Positions 1 through 11,449 of a DNA stretch of 64,000 bases are shown here, piece after piece. The notes under the pieces are model-generated. The model saw only the letters and a program-made list of their open reading frames with translations, had not been told where the DNA came from and searched no databases. Within the stretch, counting starts at the first letter, position 1. Each line of letters starts with the position of its first letter. The translations under genes were made by a program, and so were the position numbers. Source of the DNA: Euryodendron excelsum (taxonomy: Eukaryota; Streptophyta; Magnoliopsida; Ericales; Pentaphylacaceae); contig CM065397.1 in assembly GCA_033060915.1 (NCBI GenBank), forward strand, positions 25,930,001 to 25,994,000. The letters run 5' to 3'.

Positions 1-219
1 TTTCCTTTGAAAGTGAGGAATTCTTTTAAAAGAGTTTTCCTTGACTTTATCTTTCAAAATACAAATTTCATTCTTCAAATCTTCATTTTCTTTTGGTAAG
101 TCCTCATTTTCTTTAGTTAAAGTAGAAATCATCTTTTTGAAAAGACTATTTTTAATTCTCATCATTTTGAATTCAATAATTAAATCATCGAAAGCATCTT
201 GTAGTTCATTGAAAGTAAA
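1..219 (-). pseudogene. copia gag-pol linker, coiled-coil region (partial)
   Basis: Reading on from the stop codon that ends the zinc-knuckle frame (222-220), the same frame stays open to the window edge. It encodes a Lys/Glu/Asn/Leu-rich segment beginning FTFNELQDAFDDL and continuing with heptad-like repeats such as TKENEDLPKENEDLKNE. Coiled coils of this kind lie between gag and protease in SIRE-like copia elements. One in-frame TAA separates it from the knuckle. It could also be called the C-terminal part of gag; the product cannot be completed from this window. Confidence 0.7.
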
Positions 220-1296
220 TTAAGAAGTGTTAGGAGATGATATCTCATTTTCTTCCTTATAAGCCATGAGGCATAGATTGGCCATTTCTTGAGATTTGGT
301 TTCTTCTTCGGAGTCGAATTCTTCATCATCACTCCAAGTCATAGCAGCCATTGCTCTCTTCCCTTGGTTTTTCTTTCCTTTCTTTTTGAGTATGGGGCAT
401 TCAACCTTTATATGGCCAGGCTTTTTATATTTATAACATATAATGGTTGATTCTTTACTAGAATCTCCTTTGGCTTCATTGCTTTTTTTCACCTTTCCAT
501 TTTCTCTTCATGAACCTTTTGAATTTTCATGTGAGGAGGGCAATTTCTTTATCATCCTCATCACCTGCTGATTCATCTTCTTTGCTGGTGTACTTAAATG
601 CCACTAACCTCTTTTTCTTTTCTTTATCTTCTTGGCCATGTTGCTATTAAGTAAGCTCATGTGTCATGAGGGAGTTCAAGAGTTCTTCAAGTCGTAATGT
701 GTTGAGGTCATTTGCTTCTTGGATGACATTGACCTTAGCTTCCCAAGTCTTTGGCAACGACCTCAAGATCTTTCTAATTTGTTCATCGTTAGGATAAACC
801 TTTCCAAGAGACTTCAAGCCATTAATAATATCGGTAAATCTTGTAAACATTTCAGTAATGGATTCATTCGGTTTCATCTTAAACAATTCATAGTTATGAA
901 CTAAAATATTAATTTTAGATTTCATGACTTGATTAGTACCTTCATGGGTTACGTCAAGTTTATCCCATATTTCCTTGGCTGATTCACAAGTAGAGATACG
1001 ATTAAATTCGTTAGGATCAAGGGCACAATATAAAATATTCATGGCTTTAGCATTAGATTGCAACATTTTCAAATCATCCTCATCCCATTCGGATTCGGGC
1101 TTAGGTACATCAACTCTTTCAACTTTCTTAGTAGGAGTTTTAGGACCATTACTATAATCCTTCACAATTCATAATCAACGGACTGAATATATATTCTCAT
1201 TCTATTCTTCCAATAGTTGTAATTAGTGCCATTAAACATAGGTGGTCTATTGGTGGATTGACTCTCACCACGAGAGCTTCCAAAATTGGCTGCCAT
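220..1296 (-). pseudogene. gag: copia gag polyprotein (UBN2-type) with zinc knuckle, frameshifted
   Basis: The likely start is the ATG at 1296-1294; the protein opens MAANFGSSRGESQ and continues NYNYWKNRMRIYIQS, the usual copia gag N-terminus. After DYEL a single missing base converts the expected Trp codon into TGA (1164-1162). The reading continues in another frame at 1165-647, with the conserved gag core (e.g. AKEIWDKLDVTHEGT and a MKPNESITEMFTRF segment). Two stop codons follow LMTHELT. A third block (492-220) carries the knuckle CYKYKKPGHIKVECP, in which the second Cys of the CCHC motif is Tyr, then an acidic tail. Gag would package element RNA in cytoplasmic particles. This copy cannot make a full product. 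Confidence 0.85.
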
Positions 1297-1337
1297 GGAT
1301 CAATTCCTAGGATGTTTAGCCAAATGTAGGAATACTA

Positions 1338-1350
1338 GCTCTGATATCAA
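1338..1350 (-). other. copia primer-binding site (initiator Met tRNA type)
   Basis: On the minus strand the LTR end CCAACA is followed, after one A, by TTGATATCAGAGC. This differs by two bases from TGGTATCAGAGC, the usual plant site for initiator-Met tRNA. Its position directly after the LTR fixes the element's orientation. Confidence 0.8.
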
Positions 1351-1351
1351 T

Positions 1352-2715
1352 TGTTGGCCCAAAAAGGCAACCTAAGAGGGAGGGTGAATTGGGTTTATAA
1401 AAACTAATTGCAATCAAGATAAATTAAAACTAATTTAAGAAATATAATAGTATCTCAAGTGTATGCAATGCAATATAATCAAGCAAGAAATGAAAGTAAA
1501 GCATAAAAAGAGACGCCAAGAATTACCAAGGTTCAACCACAACTTGTGGTCTATGTCCTCACCCCATGATCCCCTTGAAGTTTTCTTTCACTATAAAATA
1601 TTCAATTACAAAGTAGAAGCTAGTTAAAGTGCTTAGCTCACTCTCCTTGAAGTTTACACCCAAGCTTCAATGCTACAAGAATTTTGTCCAAACTTTCTTA
1701 AACTTATAAGTATTTTTCTTCCACTAGAGAACACTCAAACTCTAACTCACAAGTGTATATGAGATATACAAATGAAATATACACTCTCTTTGAAAAGTAA
1801 GTAAGAATGGAATAGCTCACTAAATGCCAACTCTTAAAGACAAAGAGAATTTTTAGTAAATGTATGGAATTGTCAGCTCTTGATAATCAAAGGATGGAAT
1901 AATCTTGTATCTCTTGTCCATAAATGTATTTGGAGGCTTGTATATAAAGCCCTGAATTGATTTCACCTGTTGGAGGTAGTTTGAGCTTCATTAAATGTGC
2001 GCATAGTTCAATATAACGTTTAAAAATATAGCCGTTAGTCCCTAGGTGTCGACACATGACTTCATGTGTCGATACATCAAGCCTTCATCCTCCGGTATTG
2101 GTTCTCTATCTCCATGTGTCGACATTTGATCATACATTCTTCAAGCATTGGCCTTTGTTCTCATGTGTAGACACATTAAATCCATGTGTCGACACATCTC
2201 CCAAAAAATGTCTTCCATGCTTTCCTTGATCAAACATTGCTTCAAAAACACTTTAAGATCTTCAAGGAATCTTCTCTTTGGGGTATGGTGATTTTTCAAA
2301 GCTTTCAATCCAGTGTGGTCATTCAATAAAGTCTTTAATTCAATTTGGATTGAATTCATTTTGATTTCTTCAAAAATTTTTCTTGGATTCTTCATAGAAT
2401 CTTTGCACACATGATGAATTCTCTTTTTGAATACCTTCAATATCTTCGAATTCATATCAACTTATTGAGTCTTTATAGGCTTAATGAATTGTCTTTTTGA
2501 GCACCTTTAATCTCTTCTAATTCACATCATTGGTTTGATACTTGGATAGGTGTCATGGTTCTGTTTTGGTACATTGTTCGATCCTTGAATTGTTGTGCAT
2601 CCATTTTGACATTCATTAAAGTTTAGGTATAAAATATATTTTCTCATTGATTTGCACACCAATTAAATTCATTAGCAAACTAACACAAGATTTAATTATT
2701 ATCAAAATCAAGGTG
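1352..2715 (-). repeat. 5' LTR of the copia element
   Basis: The inner boundary is the TGTTGG at 1352 (CCAACA on the minus strand), next to the primer site. The outer boundary is approximate: on the minus strand the sequence near 2715 (TTGATTTTGATAATAAT) resembles the opening of many SIRE-like LTRs, but no clean TG or target duplication can be matched because the other end of the element is outside the window. A TATA box and five copies of a GTCGAC-centred palindrome (2046-2196) lie inside. No coding potential is seen. Confidence 0.6.
1941..1948 (-). promoter_or_regulatory. TATA box of the copia LTR
   Basis: Minus-strand TTTATATA in a GC-mixed context (GGGCTTTATATACAAGCC). It sits in the middle of the LTR, where a U3/R boundary is expected, about 590 bases before the LTR end. 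Confidence 0.5.
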
Positions 2716-3359
2716 TGAAGTCAATAGTACAAAGTTACAATATCAAATGCTAGAAAACTCCATTATTCAGCCACCATCTTTTATCTTGGAATACATGTAT
2801 AGTGTTCTAATGGTTATTGGTATTTTATTAGTCCTATAATTAACCAAACATACATATAATGTGTTCGGTAATTTTCAATCTTTTTGTAATGATACAGTTA
2901 GCAACAACATGTACTAACTACCATTATCGAGAATTTGTTTCAATAGAATGTCAAAACCATCATACATGTCACTCTCACTTCTTGTTTTGATCTCTTCACT
3001 AAATTGGGGGTCATTAGTCTCTTGTTTTAGCTTGAAAGAATGATATGTTACAAGCTATTTAGAAATGTGAAATTACCATCTTGTTTACCACCCAATAAGA
3101 TTGAAATTTGTTAATAACACTTATACAACCTTCTGAATAACAATAATCAGCTTCTCTGTAGAGCAAAGGCCTCTATATGGGGAATAGGTCAAATCTAAAT
3201 TTTCATTCATATTTAAATCACTCAAATACTTGAATTTTTTTTTTTAGTTATGAAAAAAAATTGGCTCATCAATTGTTGACAAAGAAAGGCCAATTGCCTT
3301 ATCTCTCCACTATAATTTGACTTCGTTTTAGGGTGACAAATTTAATATAGGATAATCAT
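2716..3359. other. unassigned AT-rich spacer
   Basis: About 640 bases between the copia LTR and the first recognisable LINE sequence. No open frame longer than 60 codons and no terminal repeats are seen. Part may be older, unrecognisable LINE 5' sequence. Confidence 0.4.
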
Positions 3360-4756
3360 GACTTATAAGGTGTTTCATCAATTTAAAACTAATAAGAAAT
3401 GGAGGCTTCAAAGTATTGCAGTCAAATTGGCCTTCAACAAGGCCTATGTCCGGATCCAATGGGCCTTTCTTGAGTAAAGTTATTATTCCAATGGGGTTTA
3501 GCCTTTAGTGGGTATTTTTGGGATGCAATGAGTTCAAAATTGTTTCTTTCTCACTGGCGGTGAGAAACGTTTCTTGTTCACTCTTACCTGAGGGCTTGGG
3601 CAAATGGATCCTCTCTCTCCATTTTTGTCCCTTTTGGTATCATAGATATTATGTGAACTCATTAAAGAGCTACTATAGATAAATCCCTTGCATTAGGAGG
3701 TCTTATCCACTTTTCAATCATCTGTTTTTTTGTTGATGATGCTCTTATTTTCTTATATGCCTTCGAACAAGAATATTAGCACTAATTGAAAATTATACGT
3801 GATAATGGCAAGGCCTCTGAGAAAATGATTAATTTTGATTAATCTCACGTGGCTTTTTCAACTAACATTTGTATTTAGGTGCAAAAAAGCATATATGATG
3901 CATTGCAAATTCCCCCACCAGTTAAGGAAGATGTAAAGTAATTGGCTCCTCTATCCTTTTTCACGGATATCTAAAGATGAGTCTTAAATTACGTTATGCA
4001 AATGATTCTGAGTAAACAAGAAGTTATCATCACATATGTGGTTCAAATTATTCCTTCTAATGCAATGGTGCATTTGTGTCGTTGTCGCCTTGGAGCTTTT
4101 GTAAGAGACTAAACAAATAGGTGAGGCAATTCTGGTGGCAAAAGGGTGACTTTCAGAGAGAATTCATTGGGACCAATTGGGACACTATTACTCAATCCAA
4201 ACAAGAAGGTGGAATGGGATTCAAGGATTTGAAGGTTTTTAGTCTTGCTTTGCTTTCTAAATAAGGATGGAGGCTCCTAAATAATCCTAATGCTTTCATG
4301 GCACAGATTTTATAGGGAATCTAGAAACAAAATTTTTGTCAGCCACAAGAGGTGCTTGCCCATCATTAGTGTGGGATAGTTTATTAAAATGTAGAGATGT
4401 TTTGTCCATTGGGATTCACTGGTAAATCCATGATAGTTCCCATATTGATTTATGAATTGATAAATGGTTACCTAATGCTAAAGACATTAAAATATCTTGT
4501 CTTGAGCCAAGCAAACGAATAGGGGAGAAAGTAGTTGATGTTGGAATGGGATGTGTATCCATTCTAAGGTGGTCCATTGTTTCTCTAGAAGATCTCCATT
4601 CCATAGTAGCTATTCCTATAACAAAATTGGGAGGGAAAGATGAGCTTGTTTGCTAAACCCATACCATAAACTTGTTTACATAATGAAGAGGTCTAGACCA
4701 CTTTCTTCATTTTAGCCTCCTCCTCTTTTATGGAAATCAATCTAGAATATGGTGGC
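3360..4756 (+). pseudogene. LINE ORF2 reverse transcriptase relic, first part
   Basis: Conceptual translation across frameshifts gives the ordered landmarks of a plant LINE (L1/RTE-like) RT. At about 3420 KLAFNKAYVRIQWAFLE aligns with the usual LDxSKAYDRVEW block. At about 3590 GLGQMDPLSPF matches RGLRQGDPLSP. At 3728-3740 FVDDALIF matches the catalytic FADD block with both Asp present. From about 4185 TQSKQEGGMGFKDLKVF and from about 4350 SLVWDSLLKCRDVLSIGIHW match the thumb/C-terminal blocks. Several stops and frameshifts break it. Normally this enzyme makes DNA from element RNA at a nicked target site. The relic stops at 4756 exactly where element A begins and resumes at 42491. Confidence 0.8.
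4752..4756. repeat. left target-site duplication of element A (GTGGC)
   Basis: GTGGC immediately precedes the first LTR base of element A; GCGGC follows its last base at 42486-42490. One of five bases differs. Five bases is the length expected for gypsy integrase. Confidence 0.65.
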
Positions 4757-6429
4757 TATCGTGCCCCGGTTTTTAACCAAGTCCTTTTGGCTAGGGAAAA
4801 AGCACGAAACTCTATCATTAGAACTCATCCTCCTAGAAGGACGAATGCGACTAGGGTGGAACTTGAAATTGATTGTATTAAGGGCTTTTTTTAGAAAAAT
4901 AGGAATCGCCACCTAACTTGATTGAGATGAGTTAAGTCATCTAAAACTAAGTATAATCCGAAGATTAAACTTAGGGTTTTAGAAAAAGGTTTTGGAAAAC
5001 TTCCTCAATAGAGGGTTTTTAAGAAATAGGTTGTTTGATAACCTTTGGAGAGTTTTAAGCCCTTTTTGAAAATAACTCGATTTTGGTCTTTTGAAAATAG
5101 AAATCTATGGTCCGATGGTTGGTTACGTGTAGGGAAGATATCCTAAGATCATTACCCTACCCTGCCCTTTCGGTACCTACATGTCTAATCACTCTTAATT
5201 CACTCACTTGAATAACCAGTTACTATTATCCACTTAATATTTACTTTAGAATTTTGAAAACGGGGTTTGGTCATCACTTTTTGGATGAATGTTGCATGAT
5301 GTAAGTTTTGAGAAAAATGTTTGAAAACATGAAAGTATTGAAGGAATTTGAAATAGGGATCTTGAATTGATAAAGAGTTTTGAAAAAGGACTTGAGTTGA
5401 AATAAAAGTCATGACCGCACCATTTTAGGTTGCCTACGTATCTCATTTGGTGAGAATCAAGTCATTCGTAGTTTGGGCAAAAGCCCAATGGAAAATAGGT
5501 GTATTAGAGCCTTTGGAGTGTTTGAAGACGCTTTGAGGTTTTTGAAAAGTTTGAAAGACACTTTGCGGTCTTTGAGCAAAGAGGACTTGAGAATTTTGAT
5601 TTGAAATCAGATGTTGAAATGTTTTTGGAATAGAACTTGAAGGTTTTTGAAAGCGCTCGTGAAATGAGATTTTGAAGTGTTTTGAAGTACTTTTGGACGT
5701 AACTCAAAAGAGTTTTGAAAACTTGATTATGGACTTGAAAATTAGATTTGGACTCATAAGCGCTTTTATGAACTTGTCTTGAAATGATTTTTGAAAATAG
5801 TTTTCATGTAACTTATGAAAGGCATGTTGAATATTTTATCACCTTTGAGAGATTAGTTAATGAATAGCTAAACTCCTTTAAGGCTATGACTTTTGAAAAC
5901 ATTTTTGAAAGATGGGCTAGAGACTTCCCTTAGGTTTTTATAGCTTTGGGGTTATACAACCCTACTTGAATATCTCACTTACACTTGACCAATTCTAACC
6001 ATGGAAGGATTAGGGTTGCTTCAAGAATGTGATGTTTGAAAATCATTCTTGAAAATGGCTTTTGAAAACATTTAGGGTTTTGGAACCCTAATATGGACTA
6101 CCTTGAGGGTTGTTTTTAATGTATCACATTCCCTTAGAATCCCGAACCATAAAAGGTTAGAGATACTTTAGGGTTGTGAGTTTTTGAAAGCATTTTGAAA
6201 ATAGATTTTTTTTTTGGAAAAATATTAAGTGTCTAGCCATTTTAGTTGAGACAAATTTAAGAGAGCTCTTGGAAACATTTTAGGATAGAGCATGCAAACA
6301 TTTGAAAAGATTTTGGAATTGATTTTTTAAAACTCAAGAGAGTAGGATGTTCTTGAAAACATATTATGAAAATGGTTTTTGAATTAAAAGATTATTTGAA
6401 AAGGGGTCTTTGAATTGGATTCTTGAAGC

Positions 6430-6755
6430 TTACTAACCTTGGTTGGGATGACCTAAAGTTAACTAACTTGGGTTGGGCTAACCTAGGGTTAAGGTGGCTT
6501 AGGGTTAACTAACTAAGGTTAGGTTAACCTAGGGTTTAGGTGAAATAGGGTTAACTAACTTAGGTTAGGTTAACCTAGGGTTTAGGTAAACTACGGTTAA
6601 CTAACTTAGGTTAGATTAACCTAGGATACAGGTGACCTAGGGTTAACTAACTTGGGTTAGGTTAACCTAAGGTTTGGTCGACCTAAGGTTAACTAACTTG
6701 AGTTAGGTTAACGTAAGGTTGGATAACTAGGGTTAAGTTAATCTAAGGTTGGAAG
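6430..6755. repeat. tandem repeats with telomere-like CCTAGGGTTTAGG core
   Basis: About six imperfect copies of a roughly 54-base unit with phrases such as GGTTAACTAACTTAGG and TTAACCTAGGGTTTAGG. Each unit contains one match or near-match to the plant telomere heptamer TTTAGGG. The same array is in the right LTR copy (about 18085-18400), so it belongs to the element. It is not a chromosome end. Confidence 0.75.
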
Positions 6756-8208
6756 ATGGTTTTGAACTAGAGTTTGGACCTAGTGGTTTAGGAAAGATGG
6801 TTTTATGCATGAAACTTGAAAGTATGCTTTTTGAAAATCAATTTATGAAAAGCACTCAAGTGAATGTTGTGGTCCTATAGTTGATATTTGGAAACCGTTC
6901 AAGAGAGGATTGTCTTAGAACCATTTTACCCACAAACTCAAGAGAGTAAAATTTGTGAAAATCAACATTGAATGAATAGTTTTGAAGACTTGAATATTAA
7001 AAAGAATGATTCTTTGAAAATTGGCTTTGGAAAGGAGGTTTTGAAAAATCACTTTTAACAAGTTGAAGACCACTCTAAAGAATAAGGGTTCATATGGTTG
7101 ATTTGAAGGAAATCACTCCAAAGAGGACTCCATGGGACCATTCCAACCACAATATTCAAGAGAGTAAGACTTTTAAAAATCAAAGTGAAAGTAATGGTTT
7201 AGGGAAATGATTTTATGCAAGTTGAAGAGAGTGCACTTCCGAAAATCCTTTTTGAAGGGGGTTGTTTTAAAAATAATTTTAAAGAGAATAGAGACAACTC
7301 TAATGAGCTAGGGTTCATTTGGTCAAGATAATGGGGAGACCGCTCTAGAGAGGGTTCCAATGGACCATTTCAACCACAAAATTCAAGAGAGTAAAGCCCT
7401 TGAAAATCAATATAGAAGAAGAGAGTTTGAAAGCCATTTTAGTGTAACTTTGAAAAACAATGAAATGTGGGGTTACAAAATGAAGTCAAAGGACTTAAAG
7501 GGGGTTTTCTAAGATGTTAAAATTAAGGATATGACCTAGGCTTCAAGGAAGCAACACTAGGACCATTTTTAGGAAAACATTTGAATATGGAGTTTAAGAA
7601 TGCCATAGAAATAGAGATATTGAAAACTTTAGGAAAATAAAAACAAAGTCAAGCATGCAAAACATGAACAAGATAATTATATGCAAAAGAGTCATGAAAT
7701 AATATAAGGCTAGAGACTTTACCACATAGCAAGGTGCTTTAAGGCCATACCATCTTAAAGTAGGTTTGTGAGAAGTTCCCTACACGGTGGCTCTCACAAA
7801 CTTTCCTCTAAGCATGAACTAAGAGCTTTCTTGTTTGAAGTATGTAAGAAAGGGGGGTAAAAGATGAGGATTAAAACAGAGAATAGTCTAAGTAGGCTAG
7901 GAGGGAGAAGAGAGGAGCACGAATTGCAAAAATGTAAAGGTAGTACTATTTTTTACCTTCAAACACTTTCAAACCTCCATGAATGCCTTGACTTGAGCTT
8001 GAGTAGCCTTGAATAGGCTTGAAAGGGCTGGAATGAGGTCTTTTGTGGCATTGAAGGCTATGTAAGTGTAGTGTATGGGTTAGGGGGTGCTGAAAACTAG
8101 CTTATGTGTTTGTGGCGTGGGATGTATAAAGAAATTCGAGGTTCCAAAATAGTTTTGGCAGAGTTTCACTATCAAATTCGATTATGGAATATGCAAAGGG
8201 GGAGGCCT

Positions 8209-8220
8209 GTATTTATAGGC
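8209..8220 (-). promoter_or_regulatory. TATA box of element A LTR (left copy)
   Basis: Minus-strand CCTATAAATACA followed by GGCCTCC, a standard plant TATA context. The right LTR has the same box at 41054-41065 with one change. Confidence 0.65.
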
Positions 8221-9619
8221 AAAGTTAGAAAGGACTGGCGTATGTAGTACATGCGTCTGTGCTATATGTGCCAGTACTGTTCCATTGGCAGAATGCCATA
8301 TGGCACACATTGTACTGGCTAAATCTTAAGCGTTAAGCATAGTTTGATCGATTTGATCAAAAACTGGGTGCATGTAGCATACACTCCATCGCCGGGAATG
8401 TTCATTGAAACTTTGTCTCGATAATTGTGCAAATTGAGAAAGATTGGGAGAAATCGGTTGCCTCCATGATGTTCTCCTAGTGTTTCTCAAGAACTTTGAA
8501 TTTTTGGAGACCTTGAAATGTGTTTGGAAGAGTGAGATATCATCTCAGGAAGTGTGCATGAAAACACATTTTTCTGGAGCGCTTGTGATACACTCCGCGA
8601 GTGTTTGAAAGTAGCTATTTGTGGGCCACATGATTGGGACCTTCGGGAACCGATCTCTCTGATCAAACCGTACCGATGGAAAGTGCACTAGAAATAATTT
8701 TGGAAATTTCCTAATTTACGCATTTTTTAAGTCGTTTGACGGTGCATTATAATTAGGGAATTAGAGAAAAAGTCAACCTTGACGGAGTATCTCACAGATG
8801 CTCTAAAGGTTATTGAAAGTGGCAATTTTCAAACTATGTGATGAGGGATTTCGGGAAGCGATCTATCCGATTGAGCTGTATCGATGGAAAGACCCATGGA
8901 CAAGCTTTCAAGAATTCCCTAGTTTACGCATTTCTCAAGTCGTTTGACGATGCGTTATAACCAGGGAATTAAAAAAAAAAGAGAACCCTAGCGGAGCATC
9001 TGTGAGATGCTCCAAGGGGGGCTTTCGTTAAGTCGGGGAGTTTTTAGAGTTGTAAGGTTCACCTTGGGTTAAACAAGAGTGTACGATGAGACCCGCTATC
9101 CAATACCTAGAGCTGGTGTAGTTTTGGGGCGCGTTTAGGTCACTAGGGGTAAAATGGTCATTTCAATCGAGATTGGTTAAAAAATGTCAAAATGGGTTGG
9201 AGCGGCATGTTAAGCCTATTGGACTAGTCGAGGATAGTCTTGGAAGAGTTTTTTAGTGTTTGGTGGGATTTGTACTATGCTGGGGTGTCTAGGGATAAAA
9301 CAGTCATTTTAACCAGAGTTGACTAGAATAGGATCAGAATTAGACAGGATGACGTGCTGAGTATGCCTAACTATTTAGATCACTTTGGAAAGGTGGACTT
9401 ACCGTCTTCAAGGATTTTAAATTTTCTCAAGACGTGCCTAGAGGCGCAAGGGGTAGGTTTGGTTATTAGGCCTCTATTGAGCTTAGCGTACCGAAGAAGC
9501 AGTTGACTTATTGGATAGGGGTTTGAAAGTTGATTTAGGCTTGAATGTGCTTACGGAGTGTTAACAGGGAGTTTGGTCAGGCCAGAGATCGTCATGCGGG
9601 TAAAAATTGGATGCTTACT

Positions 9620-9650
9620 GCTGCCCCCCCCCCCCCCCCCCCCCTTTTTT
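9620..9650 (-). other. element A polypurine tract, expanded to a 21-base G run
   Basis: Directly inside the left LTR the plus strand reads CTGC and then 21 C (9624-9644) and six T. On the minus strand this is a purine tract ending at the LTR, in the position that primes plus-strand DNA synthesis. The matching tract of element B is mixed A/G, so the homopolymer is an expansion particular to this copy. Confidence 0.65.
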
Positions 9651-9744
9651 CTGTCTTTCCTTGTCAAAGATGGAAAATGAAAAAGGAAGGATCCTATGTT
9701 GACCACGAGGCGATCGGAGGGACCGAAATTGAATAGTTTTGGAG

Positions 9745-10001
9745 AGTAAGTTATCTTGAACCGACATTCTGTCAGGTGGAATGGTACTACTCTGGGAAGG
9801 TTTAGAGTTAATATCTGGACACTAAAGCTCTCTGAACTGACGTTCCGTTTGAAAACTGATTCTTCATAAATTAACGTTCTGTCTGGCGAAATGTTGCTCC
9901 TCTAGGGAGGTTCAAGTTAATGTCTGAAAATTGATTCTTCGTGAATTGACGTTCCGTTTGGCAAAATGTTACTCCTTTGGGGTGGTTCAAGGTTGATATC
10001 T
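9745..10001. repeat. tandem repeat, period about 75
   Basis: Three to four imperfect copies of a unit containing GATTCTTCGTGAATTGACG and GGAGGTTCAAGTTAATGTC. Successive TGATTCTTC occurrences start at 9857 and 9932, which gives the 75-base period; one copy is shortened. Noncoding part of element A. Confidence 0.7.
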
Positions 10002-10780
10002 GTTTTTTAAGGAGAAAGCTCGAAAACCCAATCTGCTTTTTCGAATGAAGCTCTGAAACCTAATTTGCTTTTTTGGAGGAAGCTCAAAAATCCAATCTAC
10101 TTTTTCAGTGGAAGCTCTGAAACCTTTTTTTTTTTTTTTTTTTGGGAGGAAGCTCGAAAACCTAATTTGCTTTTTCAAAGGACACTCAGAAATCCAATAT
10201 GCTGTTTCGGAGGAGGCTCAAAAACCCAAATATGCTTTTTCAAAGGAAGCTCAGAAACCCAATCTGCTTTTTCGAAGGAAGCTCTGAAACCTAATTTGCT
10301 TTTTCAGAGAAAGCTCTAAAATCCAATATTCTTTTTCGGAGGAAGCTTAGAAATCCGAATCTGCTTTTTCGGAGGAAGCTCAAAAACCCAATCTACTTTT
10401 TCAGAGGAATTTCTAAAACCTAATATACTTTATTGGAGGAAGCTTAGAAATCTGAATCTGCTTTTTTGAAGGAAGCTTAGAAACCCAATTTGTTTTTTCA
10501 GAAGAAGCTCTGAAACCTAACATGCTTTTCAAAGGAAGCTCTGAAACCCAATTTGCTTTTTTTGAGAAAGCTCGAAACCCAATCTGCTTTTTGGAGGAAG
10601 CTCAAAAACCCAATCTACTTTTTCGGAGGAAGCTCTGAAAGCGAATTTGCTTTTTCGGAGGAAGCTCGAAAACCTAATCTACTTTTTTGGAGGAAGCTCT
10701 GAAACCCAATCTGCTTTTTTAGAGGAAGCTCTGAAACCCAATCTGCTTTTTTGGAGAAGCTCGAAAACCCAATCTTTGTT
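10002..10780. repeat. minisatellite-like array, period about 31-36
   Basis: More than twenty imperfect copies of a unit such as GGAAGCTCTGAAACCCAATC followed by TGCTTTTT. Unit length varies through the T run, and a 19-base T tract occurs near 10126-10143. The open frames here (e.g. 10065-10319) simply read through the repeat and are not considered genes. Confidence 0.8.
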
Positions 10781-11449
10781 AATAAGAGGGATTTGCTTGT
10801 AGTTCTTTTGTCTTGAATGTTAGAGAAGATGACATTTGCTGCTTCTTGGATTGAGATCTCTAAAGAGCAATGTTTCTTTGATGTGCTGATTGCTAACTTT
10901 TGCCTTTGACTGTCGTGGCAAAATTTTGGTTAATGTGCTTCCTTGAGGTTGAATGTCTTGAACTTGGTTTTGGAGGGGGTGAGGTTTACTTTTGAAAGGT
11001 TTGAGGTATCTAGGAGGTTTAACGTCTTTAGGATGGTTTTCCTTGAATGGATCGATTGGTTTGCAATTAAATGGGAGGTAAGGGTGGGGCTTTGCCCCAA
11101 TTGTTACGATTTGAAAAGGTTGAGTCAGGCTAACATTAACTGGGGTGGTCGAGGGTGGGTTGTTGCGTTATTCTCTATGGTTTTGAAAAATGTTGGATTA
11201 GGCTGTTCATGGTTAATTGGGGAGGTCGGGGGTGATTCAGTGCCCCATTATTTGTTTCTTGCTGTCTATGAAGTTTAAGTTTTCTGGGGTGTACGCCATT
11301 TCTTTTGCAAAGTGTTTGGATTTTGGCCGACAAACCTTCCAGGATGTTGTGCTTCTGCTTTAGAACACCTTTTCTTTTGTAATCACCTAAACACTTGTCA
11401 GTGTATTTTGTTAGACATGTCATTTGATATATACTGTATATGTCCACCA
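10781..11449. other. element A 3' region, unassigned
   Basis: A 111-codon plus-strand frame (10943-11278) shows no domain I recognise. It sits where element B carries its antisense gene, but I see no resemblance to that protein. Probably noncoding. Confidence 0.35.

Larger units (their letters stand above)
1..2715 (-). mobile_element. Ty1/copia (SIRE-like) retrotransposon, 5' part, runs off left edge
   Basis: On the minus strand the order is LTR (about 2715-1352), an initiator-Met-type primer site (1350-1338), gag (1296-220) and a coiled-coil linker reaching the window edge. Protease, integrase and RT would lie left of base 1. The gag N-terminus, the zinc knuckle followed by acidic residues, and the long Lys/Glu-rich coiled coil after gag are typical of plant SIRE/Maximus-type copia elements. 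That lineage assignment comes from family knowledge; the order of parts is seen directly. The coding part holds a frameshift and several stops, so this copy is dead. Confidence 0.85.
4757..9619 (-). repeat. element A 3' LTR (left copy)
   Basis: 4863 bases, opening TATCGTGCCCCGG and closing GGATGCTTACT. The right copy opens TATCGCCCACCGG and closes GTGTTTACA. The outer segments resemble the LTR of element B, while the middle does not. It contains a telomere-like tandem array (6430-6755), a TATA box (8209-8220) and a promoter-proximal palindrome cluster (8225-8390). Short frames inside it look like by-products of AT-rich repeats. Confidence 0.85.

Noticed and set aside
2040..2200. CRISPR-like or satellite array from the GTCGAC palindromes
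   Set aside because: Spacing is irregular, copies are few, and they lie inside an LTR of a plant retrotransposon.
6430..6755. Interstitial telomere or chromosome-end relic
   Set aside because: The same array lies at the corresponding place in the other LTR, so it is part of the element; the heptamer is not tandem.
10065..10319. 84-codon plus-strand frame with Phe/Leu-rich repeats
   Set aside because: It reads straight through the 31-36-base tandem array; periodic composition and no domain. A repeat by-product.
10943..11278. 111-codon frame in element A
   Set aside because: No similarity to the antisense protein of B or to pol; no second copy to test. Left as unassigned.
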